64,000 nt of DNA from Acidobacteriota bacterium (GCA_013289665.1 JABCZN010000001.1:372001-436000); one strand, 5' to 3'. Shown: positions 44,597 through 53,343, counted from the first letter of the stretch. Program-made: numbers and translations. Notes: generated by a model from the letters alone, not told the origin.

Positions 44597-45654
44597 CCAA
44601 GCGCTCCAAAAAACAGTCAGCCCCCGCTCCATCCGTGGACCTCGTCAACCTGGCCGATTACGTCGAGCGCTTCTCCAGCAAGACCGTCGTCGTCCTCGGC
44701 GATTTCGTCGCCGACGCTTTCCAGTCCGGCGACATCACCCGCGTCTCCCGCGAAGCCCCCGTCCTGATCCTCAAGCATCGCGAAACCCAGATTGTTCCCG
44801 GCGGCGGCGCCAACGCCGCCAACAATTTCGCCGCCCTCGGCGCCAAGGTAATTCCCATCACCGCCGTCGGCGAAGATGAAACCGGCGACCGCCTCCTAGA
44901 ATTCTTCCGCGAGAAAAAAGTGGATGTCTTCGGCATCCTCCGCGCCAAGGGCTGGACTACTCCCACCAAAACCCGCTTTCTCGCCGGCTGGGCCCACAAG
45001 GTCGGTCAGCAGGTCCTTCGCGTGGATTACGAACCCGACCATCCACTGCCCGCCGAAATTCACAACAAAATTCAATCCACGTTAGCCAGGGCTCTAAAAA
45101 AAGCTGACGCCCTCGCTGTCTCCGATTACGGTTTCGGTGTAGCCAGCCCGCGAGCACTTGCCAGAATCCTCTCTGCCAACAAACGCCCGCTCCTCGCCAC
45201 CCTCGATTCCCGCTACCGCCTCACTGACTACAAACGCGCCGGCCTCCGCTCTGCCACGCCCAACGAAGGCGAAATCGAAGCCCTCCACCACACCTCCATT
45301 GGCAAAAATCTCGCCGAACTCGAACGGTGCGGCCGCGCCACGCTCTTTGAAATGAAGCTGCAGTCCCTTGTCGTCACCCGCGGCCGCGACGGCATCGCTC
45401 TCTTTCAGCCTGGCAAGGAAACCGTGCATATTCCCATCTACGGCAGCGATCAAGCCGTCGACGTCACGGGCGCCGGTGACACGGTTCTCGCCGCCTACAC
45501 CCTCGGTCTCTCCGCCGGCGCCACCCCTCTTGAAGCCGCCCATCTCGCCAACATCGCCGGCGGTCTCGTCGTCATGAAGCGCGGCACTGCCACCGTTTCC
45601 CGCGCCGAACTCCTCGAAGCCATCGGCTCCACCGCCTCCGGCAAAACCTCCTGA
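44593..45654 (+). CDS. hldE1: D-glycero-beta-D-manno-heptose-7-phosphate kinase
   Basis: The 353-residue PfkB-family kinase corresponds to the N-terminal domain of HldE/RfaE. It shows VVLGDFVADAFQSGDITRVSREAPV, GGGANAANNFAALGAKV and the C-terminal signature DVTGAGDTVLAAYTLGLSAG at about 290 with the catalytic Asp. It phosphorylates heptose-7-phosphate at position 1. In this organism the kinase and adenylyltransferase are separate genes, as also found in other phyla. Confidence 0.93.
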   Translation: MTKRSKKQSAPAPSVDLVNLADYVERFSSKTVVVLGDFVADAFQSGDITRVSREAPVLILKHRETQIVPGGGANAANNFAALGAKVIPITAVGEDETGDRLLEFFREKKVDVFGILRAKGWTTPTKTRFLAGWAHKVGQQVLRVDYEPDHPLPAEIHNKIQSTLARALKKADALAVSDYGFGVASPRALARILSANKRPLLATLDSRYRLTDYKRAGLRSATPNEGEIEALHHTSIGKNLAELERCGRATLFEMKLQSLVVTRGRDGIALFQPGKETVHIPIYGSDQAVDVTGAGDTVLAAYTLGLSAGATPLEAAHLANIAGGLVVMKRGTATVSRAELLEAIGSTASGKTS

Positions 45655-45657
45655 CCC

Positions 45658-46149
45658 ATGCGCATAGCCCATGAAAAAATCGTCTCGCGCGAAAAATTGG
45701 CCGCCCGGCTGGCGTCCGCCAAGCAGCGCGGCCAACGAATCGTCCTCGCCAACGGCGTCTTCGATACGCTCCACGTCGGCCACACCCGCTATCTCTCCGC
45801 CGCCAAAGCCGAAGGCGATCTCCTCGTCGTCGCCGTCAATTCCGATTCCAGCGTCCGCCCTCTGAAAGGCCCGAACAAGCCGATTCTCGATGAGCAAGCC
45901 CGCGCCCTTCTGGTCGCCGCTCTTCGCGCCGTAGATTACGTCGTGATTTTCCCCGAACCAAACATCGAAAAACTCCTCGAAGAATTGCGCCCCGACGTCC
46001 ACGCCAAAGGCACCGACTACTCCGCCGACTCCGTTCCAGAACACGCCGTCGCCGCTCGCCTCGGCATTCGCGTAGCTATCGTCGGCGATCCCAAGGATCA
46101 TTCCACGCGCTCGCTTTTCGATGCCATCCGCAAGGCCCCGCATGTCTGA
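45658..46149 (+). CDS. hldE2: D-glycero-beta-D-manno-heptose 1-phosphate adenylyltransferase
   Basis: The 163-residue nucleotidyltransferase matches the C-terminal half of HldE. It has VLANGVFDTLHVGHTRYLSAAKAEGDLLVVAVNSDSSVRPLKGPNKPI with the T/HxGH motif, ALRAVDYVVIFPE, HAKGTDYS and VGDPKDHSTRSLFDAIR at the end. It makes ADP-heptose. The start lies three bases after the kinase stop, and the end overlaps waaC by eight bases. Together with gmhB and the kinase this gives three of the four steps; gmhA is not in the window. Confidence 0.94.
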   Translation: MRIAHEKIVSREKLAARLASAKQRGQRIVLANGVFDTLHVGHTRYLSAAKAEGDLLVVAVNSDSSVRPLKGPNKPILDEQARALLVAALRAVDYVVIFPEPNIEKLLEELRPDVHAKGTDYSADSVPEHAVAARLGIRVAIVGDPKDHSTRSLFDAIRKAPHV

Positions 46150-47143
46150 CCCGCGTTTCCTCGTCGTCCGCCTCGGCTCCCTCGGCGACATCGTCCACAC
46201 GTTCCCCGCCGTCTCCGGCCTGCGTCAATCTTTCCCCCGCGCCGAAATCATCTGGCTCACCCATCCACGCTGGGTAAATCTAGTAGCCAGCAGCGCCCTA
46301 GCCTCCGAAATCTGGCCCGTAGATTCCCGCGACCTGTCCAGCGTCCGTCAAATCATCGCCAAAATTCGCGCCGAGCGATGGGACGCCGCCATCGACTACC
46401 AAGGCCTCTGGAAATCAGCGCTTCTCCCGTTTCTCGCGGGAGTCCCCAAGCGCATCGGATTCTCTTCTGAAACCATCCGCGAATTCGGCGTGCCCATCCT
46501 GTACACGGATCGCGTACGCCCACACACGATACACATTGCCGATCAAAATGGTGAATTGTCCGTGCGAGCGGACGCACGAGCCGCAGTAGCTCCCGTGAAG
46601 CTACAGGTAAGCGAAACCGATCGTCAGCGAGTGTGTTCCGATCTTTCCTTGGCAGGCATCAGTACCTACATCGTCCTAAGCCCCGGCGGCGGCTGGCGCT
46701 CCAAATGCTGGCTCCCGGAACGCTTCGGCGAACTCTGCCAGAAAATTCGCGATGATCTGAAAATGCATTGCGTAATCAACTACGGTCCCGGAGAAGAAAC
46801 TCTCGCCGCTGCCGTGAAATCCGCCGCCGGCAAAGCCGATCCATTTCCCTATGACGGTGAACTCGGCCAACTAATGGCGCTCTTGCAAGGCGCGCAGTGT
46901 ATAGTCGGCGGAGACACCGGCCCACTCCATCTCGCCATCGCCCTCGGCACAAAAGCCGTCGCCATCTTCGGCCCCACCAACCCCGCCCGCAACGGTCCGT
47001 ACCCACCACAGCCATTCGTCCTGCGCGACCCCAGCGCCAGCACAACACACAAGCGCGAAACCAGAACCAATCCCTCTCTCCTCAAAATCTCTGTCGCCCA
47101 AGTCTTCGACGCCGTCAAGCGCCAGCTTGGAGCCTCGGTATGA
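46142..47143 (+). CDS. waaC: ADP-heptose:LPS heptosyltransferase I
   Basis: ATG 46142 (MSDPRFLVVRLGSLGDIVHTFPAVSGLR) gives 333 residues. The GT9 features are LSPGGGWRSKCWLPERFGELC and LMALLQGAQCIVGGDTGPLHLAIALGTKAVAIFGPTNPARNGPY. The N-terminus RLGSLGDIVHTFPA is typical of WaaC, which adds the first heptose to Kdo. It overlaps both neighbours. The late PF(V)LRDPSAS replaces the Cys pattern seen in waaF. Confidence 0.9.
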   Translation: MSDPRFLVVRLGSLGDIVHTFPAVSGLRQSFPRAEIIWLTHPRWVNLVASSALASEIWPVDSRDLSSVRQIIAKIRAERWDAAIDYQGLWKSALLPFLAGVPKRIGFSSETIREFGVPILYTDRVRPHTIHIADQNGELSVRADARAAVAPVKLQVSETDRQRVCSDLSLAGISTYIVLSPGGGWRSKCWLPERFGELCQKIRDDLKMHCVINYGPGEETLAAAVKSAAGKADPFPYDGELGQLMALLQGAQCIVGGDTGPLHLAIALGTKAVAIFGPTNPARNGPYPPQPFVLRDPSASTTHKRETRTNPSLLKISVAQVFDAVKRQLGASV

Positions 47144-47694
47144 CCCCGCTCGATTTCCTCGCCCGCTGGCGCGTCCGCATCGGCTACTTGCTCGCCGTCC
47201 TAGTTTTATTTCTTTCCCGCCCCGAACCCCGCCCGATTGTCATCGGCACCTGCGTCGGCTTCATCGGACTCGCCATTCGTGCCTACGCCGCCGGCTATCT
47301 GCACAAGCAAGCCGTCCTCACCACCGCCGGCCCCTACGCCCGCACTCGCAATCCTCTCTACTTCGGCAGCAGCATCCTCGCCCTCGGGGCCGCCATCGCC
47401 ATGAACTCCTGGCTCTCCGCCGCGCTGCTTCTTTTCTATTTCGCGCTTGTCTATACGCTAGTCATGCGCCGCGAAGAAATCGAACTCCGCGGCCATCACG
47501 GCCCCGATTTCGACGCCTACGCAAACTCCGTCCCCCTCTTTTTCCCCCGGCTAACAGCCCCAAAACAACCAGCCGCCACGATCGGTGCTTTCTCCTGGGC
47601 TCAGTATCAGAAGAATCACGAATACCAGGCCGCCCTCGGTTTCCTACTCCTCCTGATTGCCCTCATCCTGATCTGGCGTCTCCATGTCGCCTAA
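47140..47694 (+). CDS. Isoprenylcysteine carboxyl methyltransferase-like membrane protein
   Basis: ATG 47140 overlaps the waaC stop (ATGA) and gives 184 residues with four to five helices. The conserved segment VLTTAGPYARTRNPLYFGSSILALGAAIAMNSW, then VYTLVMRREEIELRGHHGPDFDAYANSVPLFFP, matches the ICMT/phospholipid methyltransferase superfamily, which binds SAM and methylates lipids or lipid-linked groups. As the last gene of the LPS core operon it might methylate an envelope lipid or sugar; the substrate is unknown. Confidence 0.85.
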   Translation: MTPLDFLARWRVRIGYLLAVLVLFLSRPEPRPIVIGTCVGFIGLAIRAYAAGYLHKQAVLTTAGPYARTRNPLYFGSSILALGAAIAMNSWLSAALLLFYFALVYTLVMRREEIELRGHHGPDFDAYANSVPLFFPRLTAPKQPAATIGAFSWAQYQKNHEYQAALGFLLLLIALILIWRLHVA

Positions 47695-47845
47695 CGCTAC
47701 TCAGTGGCAAAAGCACTCCTGCCTGCCCCGAGCAAAGCCGAAGGGCTTGTGCGCTTTTCTCTTCTCTGCGTTCCCTGCGAGCTCCGCGTTGATTCCTTCT
47801 TTCTAATTTCACTTAGTCCGCGAAGCCCGACTCAACCCTTGTCCT

Positions 47846-48123
47846 TCAATCTGGCCAGCCGCAATTCGGCTCAAAACGTGTTCCGCCCGCAAAAGCCGCG
47901 AGCCACAACCAGCCCGACCGCGCCCAGTCCGATCCTACGGAGCAGCGAAAAAATCGCGGCAACCCGAAGTCTCCCGCGCAAAACAAACAGTAACCAAGCA
48001 AATTAATAAGGAGAAAATACCAAGGAAGGAAATCCCCAAAACGCCGCTCGCAACATGCAACTCCCGGGCAAGCAAAATGCCGCCCGAAAACGCAGCAGCA
48101 ATCGCTGCGGCCGGAGCCCTCAT
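47846..48123 (-). pseudogene. ComEC N-terminal remnant
   Basis: ATG 48123 overlaps the rlmD stop (ATGA). It starts MRAPAAAIAAAFSGGILLA, the opening of ComEC/Rec2 DNA-uptake channels, followed by a second helix GVLGISFLGIFSLLICLVTVCF. The frame stops after 62 residues; one base over, a frame continues WLWLAAFAGGTRFEPNCG and ends at 47846. ComEC is normally about 700-800 residues, so this is a truncated gene. The rest, including the metallo-lactamase-like part, is absent. Confidence 0.5.
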
Positions 48124-49427
48124 GTCACTCTTTGCAACCTCACCAGCGTTTCGATGTGATACGTCTGCGGGAAAAGATCAAACAGCTGCACTTCGGAAAC
48201 TTCATACCGATGTTCGGGCGCAACTTCCGTCTTCTGTTTCCGCTCCGAACTCGTCAACACCCCCAAATCCCTAGCCAACGTAGACGGATCGCAGGAAAGA
48301 TAAACAATCTCCGGCGCGCCCAAATTCGCCAGCCGCGCCGCTGTTTCCGCGCCCAGCCCGGCCCGCGGCGGATCCAGCACCACCAGGTCCGGCTGCTCCG
48401 TAAATTTCTTCAAAAACTCTTCGGCGTGCTCGTTCTCCGACACCACTTCTACGCCCGCCGCCTTCACGTTCTCGCGCAAATCCTGCGTCGCCGCCAGATT
48501 CGCGTCCACACTCACCACCCGCGAAAACGCCTTCGCCAGCGGAATCGTGAAAAATCCCACACCCGCATAAAGGTCCAGCGCAAATCCGCCCTTCTTCCCG
48601 CCCACTACCGCCTGCAGCAACTCCTCAATCAAAAACCGGTTCACCTGAAAAAACGACAGGTGATTCACGCGAAACGTAAATCCTCCCGCCTGCTGCTCCA
48701 AATAACCAGGCCCGAACAATTCAAACCGATTCTTGCTCTGATCCAGCAGCAACAAACTTTCCAGATTCGGCAGCGCTGCCCTGAAATCCGCTATCAATCC
48801 CTTCGCGGGTTTCACGAATCTCTCAAACGCCGCATTCAATGCAATCCTCGTATCCGTCGAATCCGCAAACGCCTCAATCTCCAGCAACCCCGTCGGCAAA
48901 GTATTCGCCCTCGCCATCTCCTGCAAAATCTGAAACGCCGCATGCAGCCCAGGCGAAAGCACTGGACACTGGTCAATCGGCACGATGTGCGCGCTCTCCG
49001 TCTGAAAGTATCCGAGCGCCCGCGGCAACGCCTCCCGGTATGCCCACTGCGCTCGATTCCTGTACCCGTAAGCCTGCGCCGTATGCTCTGCAATCGCGCC
49101 GTCCCACGAGATCCCGCCCAGCCGCGAAAGCGTCTCTTTGAGAATCTCTTTCTTCAGTCGCACCTGCTCCGAAATTTCTATGTGCTGGTAATCGCAACCT
49201 CCGCAAACCTGAAAGTGCGGGCAAGGAGCGGCAACCCGTGCCGCCGCGGCCTGCTCAACCTTCACCAGACTCGTATGGATGAGCTTCTTTTTCCGCGTCC
49301 GCACCCCCGCCCGCACCTGCTCCCCGGGGAGCACATAAGGAACGAATACGGTATTACCGTCGGCGTGCGCCAATCCCTCACCGCCATAAATCAGCTTCTC
49401 AATTGATAATAGTAACTCATCAGCCAT
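48120..49427 (-). CDS. 23S rRNA uracil-5-methyltransferase (RlmD/RlmCD type)
   Basis: The 435-residue protein begins with a TRAM domain (about 1-60; IEKLIYGGEGLAHADGNTVFVPYVLPGEQV). Fe-S cysteines follow in CPHFQVCGGCDYQHI. The methyltransferase part has ALDLYAGVGFFTIPLAKAF (SAM site), VVLDPPRAGLG and YLSCDPSTLARDLGVL with the catalytic Cys. It transfers a methyl group to a uridine of 23S rRNA; position 747, 1939 or both cannot be told. It lies downstream of coaX and the 240-residue hypothetical gene and overlaps the comEC remnant. Confidence 0.92.
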   Translation of the reverse strand: MADELLLSIEKLIYGGEGLAHADGNTVFVPYVLPGEQVRAGVRTRKKKLIHTSLVKVEQAAAARVAAPCPHFQVCGGCDYQHIEISEQVRLKKEILKETLSRLGGISWDGAIAEHTAQAYGYRNRAQWAYREALPRALGYFQTESAHIVPIDQCPVLSPGLHAAFQILQEMARANTLPTGLLEIEAFADSTDTRIALNAAFERFVKPAKGLIADFRAALPNLESLLLLDQSKNRFELFGPGYLEQQAGGFTFRVNHLSFFQVNRFLIEELLQAVVGGKKGGFALDLYAGVGFFTIPLAKAFSRVVSVDANLAATQDLRENVKAAGVEVVSENEHAEEFLKKFTEQPDLVVLDPPRAGLGAETAARLANLGAPEIVYLSCDPSTLARDLGVLTSSERKQKTEVAPEHRYEVSEVQLFDLFPQTYHIETLVRLQRVT

Positions 49428-49590
49428 AGTATTCCAATTCTATCCTTTTTTCAGGAAGCCACGCCATCGCGGCTGAAAATGTAGGAGCACGATAAACCGC
49501 GCCCCTGCCCGGCTTGGTAGCGGTCACCTTCAGGCGCCCCGAAATCCATCGCAGGGGCGCCTTTACGCTGCCCTCTTGATCTACTCTTGC

Positions 49591-49624
49591 CTTTGTAGCG
49601 GCCGCCGTTTGCGGCAGGCACCCC
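49591..49624. repeat. GC-rich intergenic repeat (TTTGTAGCGGCCG type)
   Basis: CTTTGTAGCGGCCGCCGTTTGCGGCAGGCACC pairs with the copy at 58401-58433, differing at few positions. Each contains a short palindrome (GCCGCCG...GCGGC). It lies between rlmD and the hypothetical gene. Confidence 0.6.
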
Positions 49625-49667
49625 TTGGGATGTTGCCCGACACTCATTCGCTCGCGAGAAATCCCGC

Positions 49668-50390
49668 CTAAGCAAAGTAAAACAGACTAAGCCGCGGCAG
49701 CCGGTATTCATCCAGCAAACGCTTCTGCAAGTATTGCTTTTCCACCACAGCCAATTGCGCTGCTTTCATTTTGCGCCGATACGCCGACAATTGCGAATCC
49801 ACCTCGCGTCGGATCTTCAGCATCAGCTCCTCGCTCGCATTGCTCATCAGCGCCGCGTGCAGCTTCTCATCCAAAATCGTCAGCCGCCGTTCCAAATCTT
49901 CCAGGTCCACCTGTTCTGGCGCGTCCAGTAGTGTCATCGTCCCGGAAAGCGAATTGGCCACATTTCCAAGCAGCGCAGCCACCGGAGCCTGTGATTCGCC
50001 AACCCCCTCCGCCGCTGTCCTCAACAACTCAATATTTTTCTCCAGATAAGCCCGCACATCCTCCCGCGAAAACGCTTCTTTCGCCGGCCTACTACCGTTT
50101 GAAGGTTGAGCACCCGCAGCCGCCTCCTGACTCTCTTCCGCCGCCTCCAGCACCGCATCCGTGCAGTACGCCAAACTCTTCAACGGTTTCCCGGCCCCGC
50201 GCCGCGACCTCTGGTAACTCTCAAACGCCCGGTCAATCCCCTTCAGCGCCGCCTCCAGCGGCACTCCGGCCTTCTGCCACGTCTCCATGATCGCCCAATC
50301 CAGCGGCGAAACCAGCAGGTGTGCCCCGCGCTTTTTCCAGAAATGTTCCTCAATTTCCGTGAAGTAATTAAAATAATTCCAATTTTCCAA
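49668..50390 (-). CDS. Conserved hypothetical protein, helical
   Basis: The open frame reaches 50498, but its first part is encoded by an intergenic repeat, so a start at TTG 50390 (LENWNYFNYFTEIEEHFWKKRG) is more likely, giving 240 residues. The N-terminal 65 residues (HLLVSPLDWAIMETWQKAGVPLEAALKGIDRAFESY) form a helical domain I recall from Acidobacteriota hypothetical proteins. A long coiled region follows (LEDLERRLTILDEKLHAALMSNASEELMLKIRREVDSQLSAYRRKM), ending RLPRLSLFYFA. Function unknown. It is co-directional between coaX and rlmD. Confidence 0.65.
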   Translation of the reverse strand: MENWNYFNYFTEIEEHFWKKRGAHLLVSPLDWAIMETWQKAGVPLEAALKGIDRAFESYQRSRRGAGKPLKSLAYCTDAVLEAAEESQEAAAGAQPSNGSRPAKEAFSREDVRAYLEKNIELLRTAAEGVGESQAPVAALLGNVANSLSGTMTLLDAPEQVDLEDLERRLTILDEKLHAALMSNASEELMLKIRREVDSQLSAYRRKMKAAQLAVVEKQYLQKRLLDEYRLPRLSLFYFA

Positions 50391-50397
50391 GGAACCT

Positions 50398-50427
50398 GTA
50401 GGGACGGCCCTCTTAGGCCGCCCGCTC
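50398..50427. repeat. GC-rich intergenic palindrome (GTAGGGRCGGC type)
   Basis: TGTAGGGACGGCCCTCTTAGGCCGCCCGCT has GGCGGCC/GGCCGTC-like arms. A related element is at 52740-52770. It lies just upstream of the hypothetical gene. Confidence 0.5.
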
Positions 50428-50605
50428 CCCCCAACTGCATGTTCGATTCTAGTGATGCAGGTCTTTCCCGGTAGCACAGGCCCGCCCGCCGCAGGCACCC
50501 TTCAGCCTGTGAAACCTTCATTCTTTTCCCTATCTTGGTCTCGATGCTCTCTGAGCGCTTCCTCTGTGTGTTCCGTGTCAAATCTCAAGTTTTTCCCTGC
50601 GGCCC

Positions 50606-51421
50606 CTAGCTTTTGACCTTTGACTTCTTCTCACTCCCCGCCACCGCCGCCTCCCCATGCTGATTCTTCTCCCAAATCAGGCGCAACCCGGTCAAAGTTA
50701 AAAACTCATCCACATGCTGAATATGTTTCGTCCCCTTCGCCACCAGCCGCGCCTGCCCGCCCGTCGCCACCACGGTCGCCGCACTGTTCAACTCCGCCTT
50801 CATCCGCGTCAGCATCCCATCCACCATATCCACCGCGCCGTAATACAACCCCGCCTGCATATGCGTCACCGTATTCGTCCCAATCACCTTCCCGGGATCC
50901 TTAATCTCCACGCGCGGCAACCGCGCCGCCCTGCTAAACAGCGCCTCCGATGCAATCCCAATCCCTGGTGCAATCACTCCGCCCAGGTATTCGCATTTCG
51001 CGGAAATCACGTCAAACGTAATCGCCGTCCCGAAATCAATCACGATGCACGGCCCGCCATACTGGTGAAACGCTGCCACGCCATTCACAATCCGGTCCGC
51101 TCCTACCTCCATCGGATTATCCACCAGCACCGCCATCCCCGTCTTCACTCCGGGCTCCACAAACAACGCCTTCTTCCCTAAATAAATCCGCGACATCTCC
51201 GCCAAAGTCCAATTCACCGGCGGCACCACCGAACTAATCATCACTCCCGTAATATCTTCCTGATTCAACCCCGCATACGAAAACAAATTCCGCGTCAACA
51301 CCCCATACTCATCCACCGTCTGCGCCCGCGCCGTAGTCAACCGCCAGTTCGCGATCAACTCCTCCCCGCGAAACACTCCCAGCACCGTATTCGTGTTCCC
51401 GACATCAATCGTCAGCAGCAT
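50606..51421 (-). CDS. coaX: Type III pantothenate kinase
   Basis: ATG 51421 with GGGGAA eight bases upstream gives 271 residues (MLLTIDVGNTNTVLGVF). CoaX features are the phosphate-binding DVGNTN at the start, ISSVVPPVNWTLAEM, ADRIVNGVAAFHQYGGPCIVIDFGTAITFDVIS, and GGVIAPGIGIASEALFSRAARLPRVE. It performs the first step of coenzyme A synthesis, with an ASKHA fold and monovalent cation dependence. It follows birA, a gene pairing seen in many bacteria. Confidence 0.95.
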   Translation of the reverse strand: MLLTIDVGNTNTVLGVFRGEELIANWRLTTARAQTVDEYGVLTRNLFSYAGLNQEDITGVMISSVVPPVNWTLAEMSRIYLGKKALFVEPGVKTGMAVLVDNPMEVGADRIVNGVAAFHQYGGPCIVIDFGTAITFDVISAKCEYLGGVIAPGIGIASEALFSRAARLPRVEIKDPGKVIGTNTVTHMQAGLYYGAVDMVDGMLTRMKAELNSAATVVATGGQARLVAKGTKHIQHVDEFLTLTGLRLIWEKNQHGEAAVAGSEKKSKVKS

Positions 51422-51602
51422 CCGCAAGTTCCCCGCATCTCTCCAGCCCCATCCACCTGGTTACGATTTGCAACCGTTTTCCAGGGACCGGGCTCGCCCG
51501 GCCCTCTTGGGTATCTCTCCGGAGTTGCTCACTCCAATCTTGTCTCCGCGCTTCCTCGACGTCCTCTGCGCCTCTAGGTTATCTTTCCGCTTTCCCATCT
51601 CC

Positions 51603-52610
51603 CTACATTACCTCGCTCACATCTCCCGCAATCACGGTCGTTGTGGCTCCATCATCCCTTTTCACAATCAACAACCCATCCGCGCTCAACCCCGCGGTCA
51701 TGCCCACAAACGTTTCCCTGCCCGTATCCACCTTCACGCGTTTCCCATTCGCAAAACCCGAAACCAGCTCAAACCGCTGCACCACATACGCCGCGCCTTC
51801 CCGCAGAAACCGATTGTAGTCGGTCTCGAATTGACTCAGCAACTTCACCAGAACTTCCAACCGCGAATGCAGCCGCCCAGACTCCTTCCGCAGGGAAGTA
51901 GCCGTAGCCGCAATCTCCCCCGGGAATTTCTCCTGCCCAACATTAATCCCGATCCCCACAATCACAAACCGCACCGAGTTAGGCTCCGCATGCATCTCCG
52001 TCAAGATTCCGCCCAACTTCTTCCCGTTCAGCAGCAAATCATTCGGCCATTTCAACTCCGCCGACAATCCCGTCTGGGCCAGCACCGCCGTATGCGCCGA
52101 CAACCCCGCCAGCATCGTCAGCAGCGGCGCCTGTACCGGAGAAAGCTTCGGCCGCAACAGCAGCGTCACATAAAGGCCCGCCCCCCGCTCCGAATGCCAG
52201 CTTCGCCCCGCGCGGCCCCGCCCCGCCGTCTGCTCCTCGGCCAGCACCACGGCGCCTTCCGGCTCGTCCGCGTATCCAAGCTCCATCGCGACACGGTTAG
52301 TCGAATCCGTCTTGAAAAAGTGAAACACGCGCTTCCCGAAAAGGCTGCCCTTCATCCGCTTACGCACCAGGTCCGGCGTTAAAATGTCAGGAACTTTTTC
52401 CAGGAAATAACCCGTGAGCTGCTGTCCCTTCACGCGCACACCAAGCTCGCGCAACTGCTCCACCCAACGCCACACCGTCGATCGGGACACCCCAATCTCC
52501 CGCGCAATCCGCGCGCCGCTAATCACAATCGTAGCGTTCTCTGAAAGCAGCGTAAGCAACGCTGCCAGCCGCTTGTCGGTTGTCCCGGGAAGGGTATTAA
52601 CTTGCGGCAT
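51603..52610 (-). CDS. birA: Biotin-[acetyl-CoA carboxylase] ligase with N-terminal HTH
   Basis: The 335-residue protein starts with a winged helix (about 8-65; ISGARIAREIGVSRSTVWRWVEQLRELG). The ligase domain has FKTDSTNRVAMEL, LAEEQTAGRGRAGRSWHSERGAGLYVTLLLRP (ATP/biotin loop at about 130) and LKWPNDLLLNGKKLGGILTEM, then the small C-terminal SH3-like part with VDTGRETFVGMTAGLSADGLLIV. It attaches biotin to the carboxylase carrier protein and probably represses biotin genes. It is followed by coaX. Confidence 0.95.
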   Translation of the reverse strand: MPQVNTLPGTTDKRLAALLTLLSENATIVISGARIAREIGVSRSTVWRWVEQLRELGVRVKGQQLTGYFLEKVPDILTPDLVRKRMKGSLFGKRVFHFFKTDSTNRVAMELGYADEPEGAVVLAEEQTAGRGRAGRSWHSERGAGLYVTLLLRPKLSPVQAPLLTMLAGLSAHTAVLAQTGLSAELKWPNDLLLNGKKLGGILTEMHAEPNSVRFVIVGIGINVGQEKFPGEIAATATSLRKESGRLHSRLEVLVKLLSQFETDYNRFLREGAAYVVQRFELVSGFANGKRVKVDTGRETFVGMTAGLSADGLLIVKRDDGATTTVIAGDVSEVM

Positions 52611-52739
52611 CAGCCCGTAGTCCAGTGCATCACGCGCACTAGCTTACTTGCCCATCCTCCGCTCCACAAGCCCGCGTGGGTCCGTCTCCTTGTAAGGCCC
52701 TCCTTCCGAGGCGGGCCGCTCTTCGCCTCCCTGTCTTCC

Positions 52740-52770
52740 TGTAGGGGCGGCTTTACGCCGCCTTCTTGCT
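52740..52770. repeat. GC-rich intergenic palindrome
   Basis: TGTAGGGGCGGCTTTACGCCGCCTTCTTGCT forms a GGCGGC-TTTAC-GCCGCC hairpin. It is related to the element at 50398-50427 and lies in the gap between the nadC-like fragment and birA. Confidence 0.55.
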
Positions 52771-52823
52771 TTCTAGCACAGGCACTCTTGCCCGCGCTCT
52801 TGGCTTTTCCCTTTTCTGATTCC

Positions 52824-52907
52824 GTCATCCCGACCGGAGCGGCCCGATTATCTCCATTGCACCGTTTTGTGGCGCGTTGGGCTGCGCAGTGGAGGGACCG
52901 TGGCAAC
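52824..52907. repeat. Intergenic repeat element, copy A
   Basis: This begins GTCATCCCGACCGGAGCGG and ends GTGGAGGGACCGTGGCAAC. A second copy with the same ends and a different middle is at 60106-60187. It forms the last 27 codons of the nadC-like frame, so it probably inserted into that gene. Confidence 0.6.
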
Positions 52908-53343
52908 CAGCGATCTCCTGAGGTGTCTTCTCCGTGATCTCTGCGCGTCCACTCTCATCCAAAACTTCCACAACGCAATCCAACCTCAACCCCCGCGCAA
53001 TCTCCGCCAACCGCCGTGCCGCTACCTCACTCACACCAACGAGCAACACTGCTTCCGCCCCAGCCCCCATCGCCTCCCGCAACTGCTCTTCGTTCTCAAC
53101 CGCAATCTGCACCACCATCTCTCCGCCCTCTACTTCCGCGGGCAAACTACCCACCGCCTCATAAGCGGTGATCGCCCGAGGCGTCATCCGCATCGAAGCA
53201 GCACTATGGGCCTCGTCCAGCGCCGCCTTAATCCCTCCGGCCCGCGCAATCTCCTCTTTCTTTAGCAAAGTTCCATGCGGCCTACCCAATCGTCCCCAAC
53301 TCCCCAGGAAAAGCAATCTCCCGAATGGCGTTCCAGTACTCAC
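52825..53343 (-). CDS. NadC-like C-terminal fragment, probably non-functional
   Basis: The frame of 172 residues begins with a GTG that overlaps the valS stop (GTGA). It resembles the C-terminal barrel half of nicotinate-nucleotide pyrophosphorylase: GTLLKKEEIARAGGIKAALDEA (compare the KxNH-x3-AGG block) and VQIAVENEEQLREAMGAGAEAVLLVG. The N-terminal 100 residues of NadC are missing and the Lys-Asp-Asn-His active-site block reads KKEEI. The last 25 or so residues are encoded by the repeat at 52824-52907. The valS-nadC-birA-coaX order seen in relatives supports a degraded nadC. An unrelated small protein cannot be excluded. Confidence 0.4.
   Translation of the reverse strand: MSTGTPFGRLLFLGSWGRLGRPHGTLLKKEEIARAGGIKAALDEAHSAASMRMTPRAITAYEAVGSLPAEVEGGEMVVQIAVENEEQLREAMGAGAEAVLLVGVSEVAARRLAEIARGLRLDCVVEVLDESGRAEITEKTPQEIAGCHGPSTAQPNAPQNGAMEIIGPLRSG

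Noticed and set aside
45094..46200. Long minus-strand frame of 368 codons opposite hldE1/hldE2
   Set aside because: It is Gly/Ala/Asp-rich with no family motif and lies fully opposite clearly conserved genes; a consequence of biased third positions.
48132..49406. Plus-strand frame of 424 codons opposite rlmD
   Set aside because: Arg/Gln-rich shadow; rlmD motifs on the minus strand are unmistakable.
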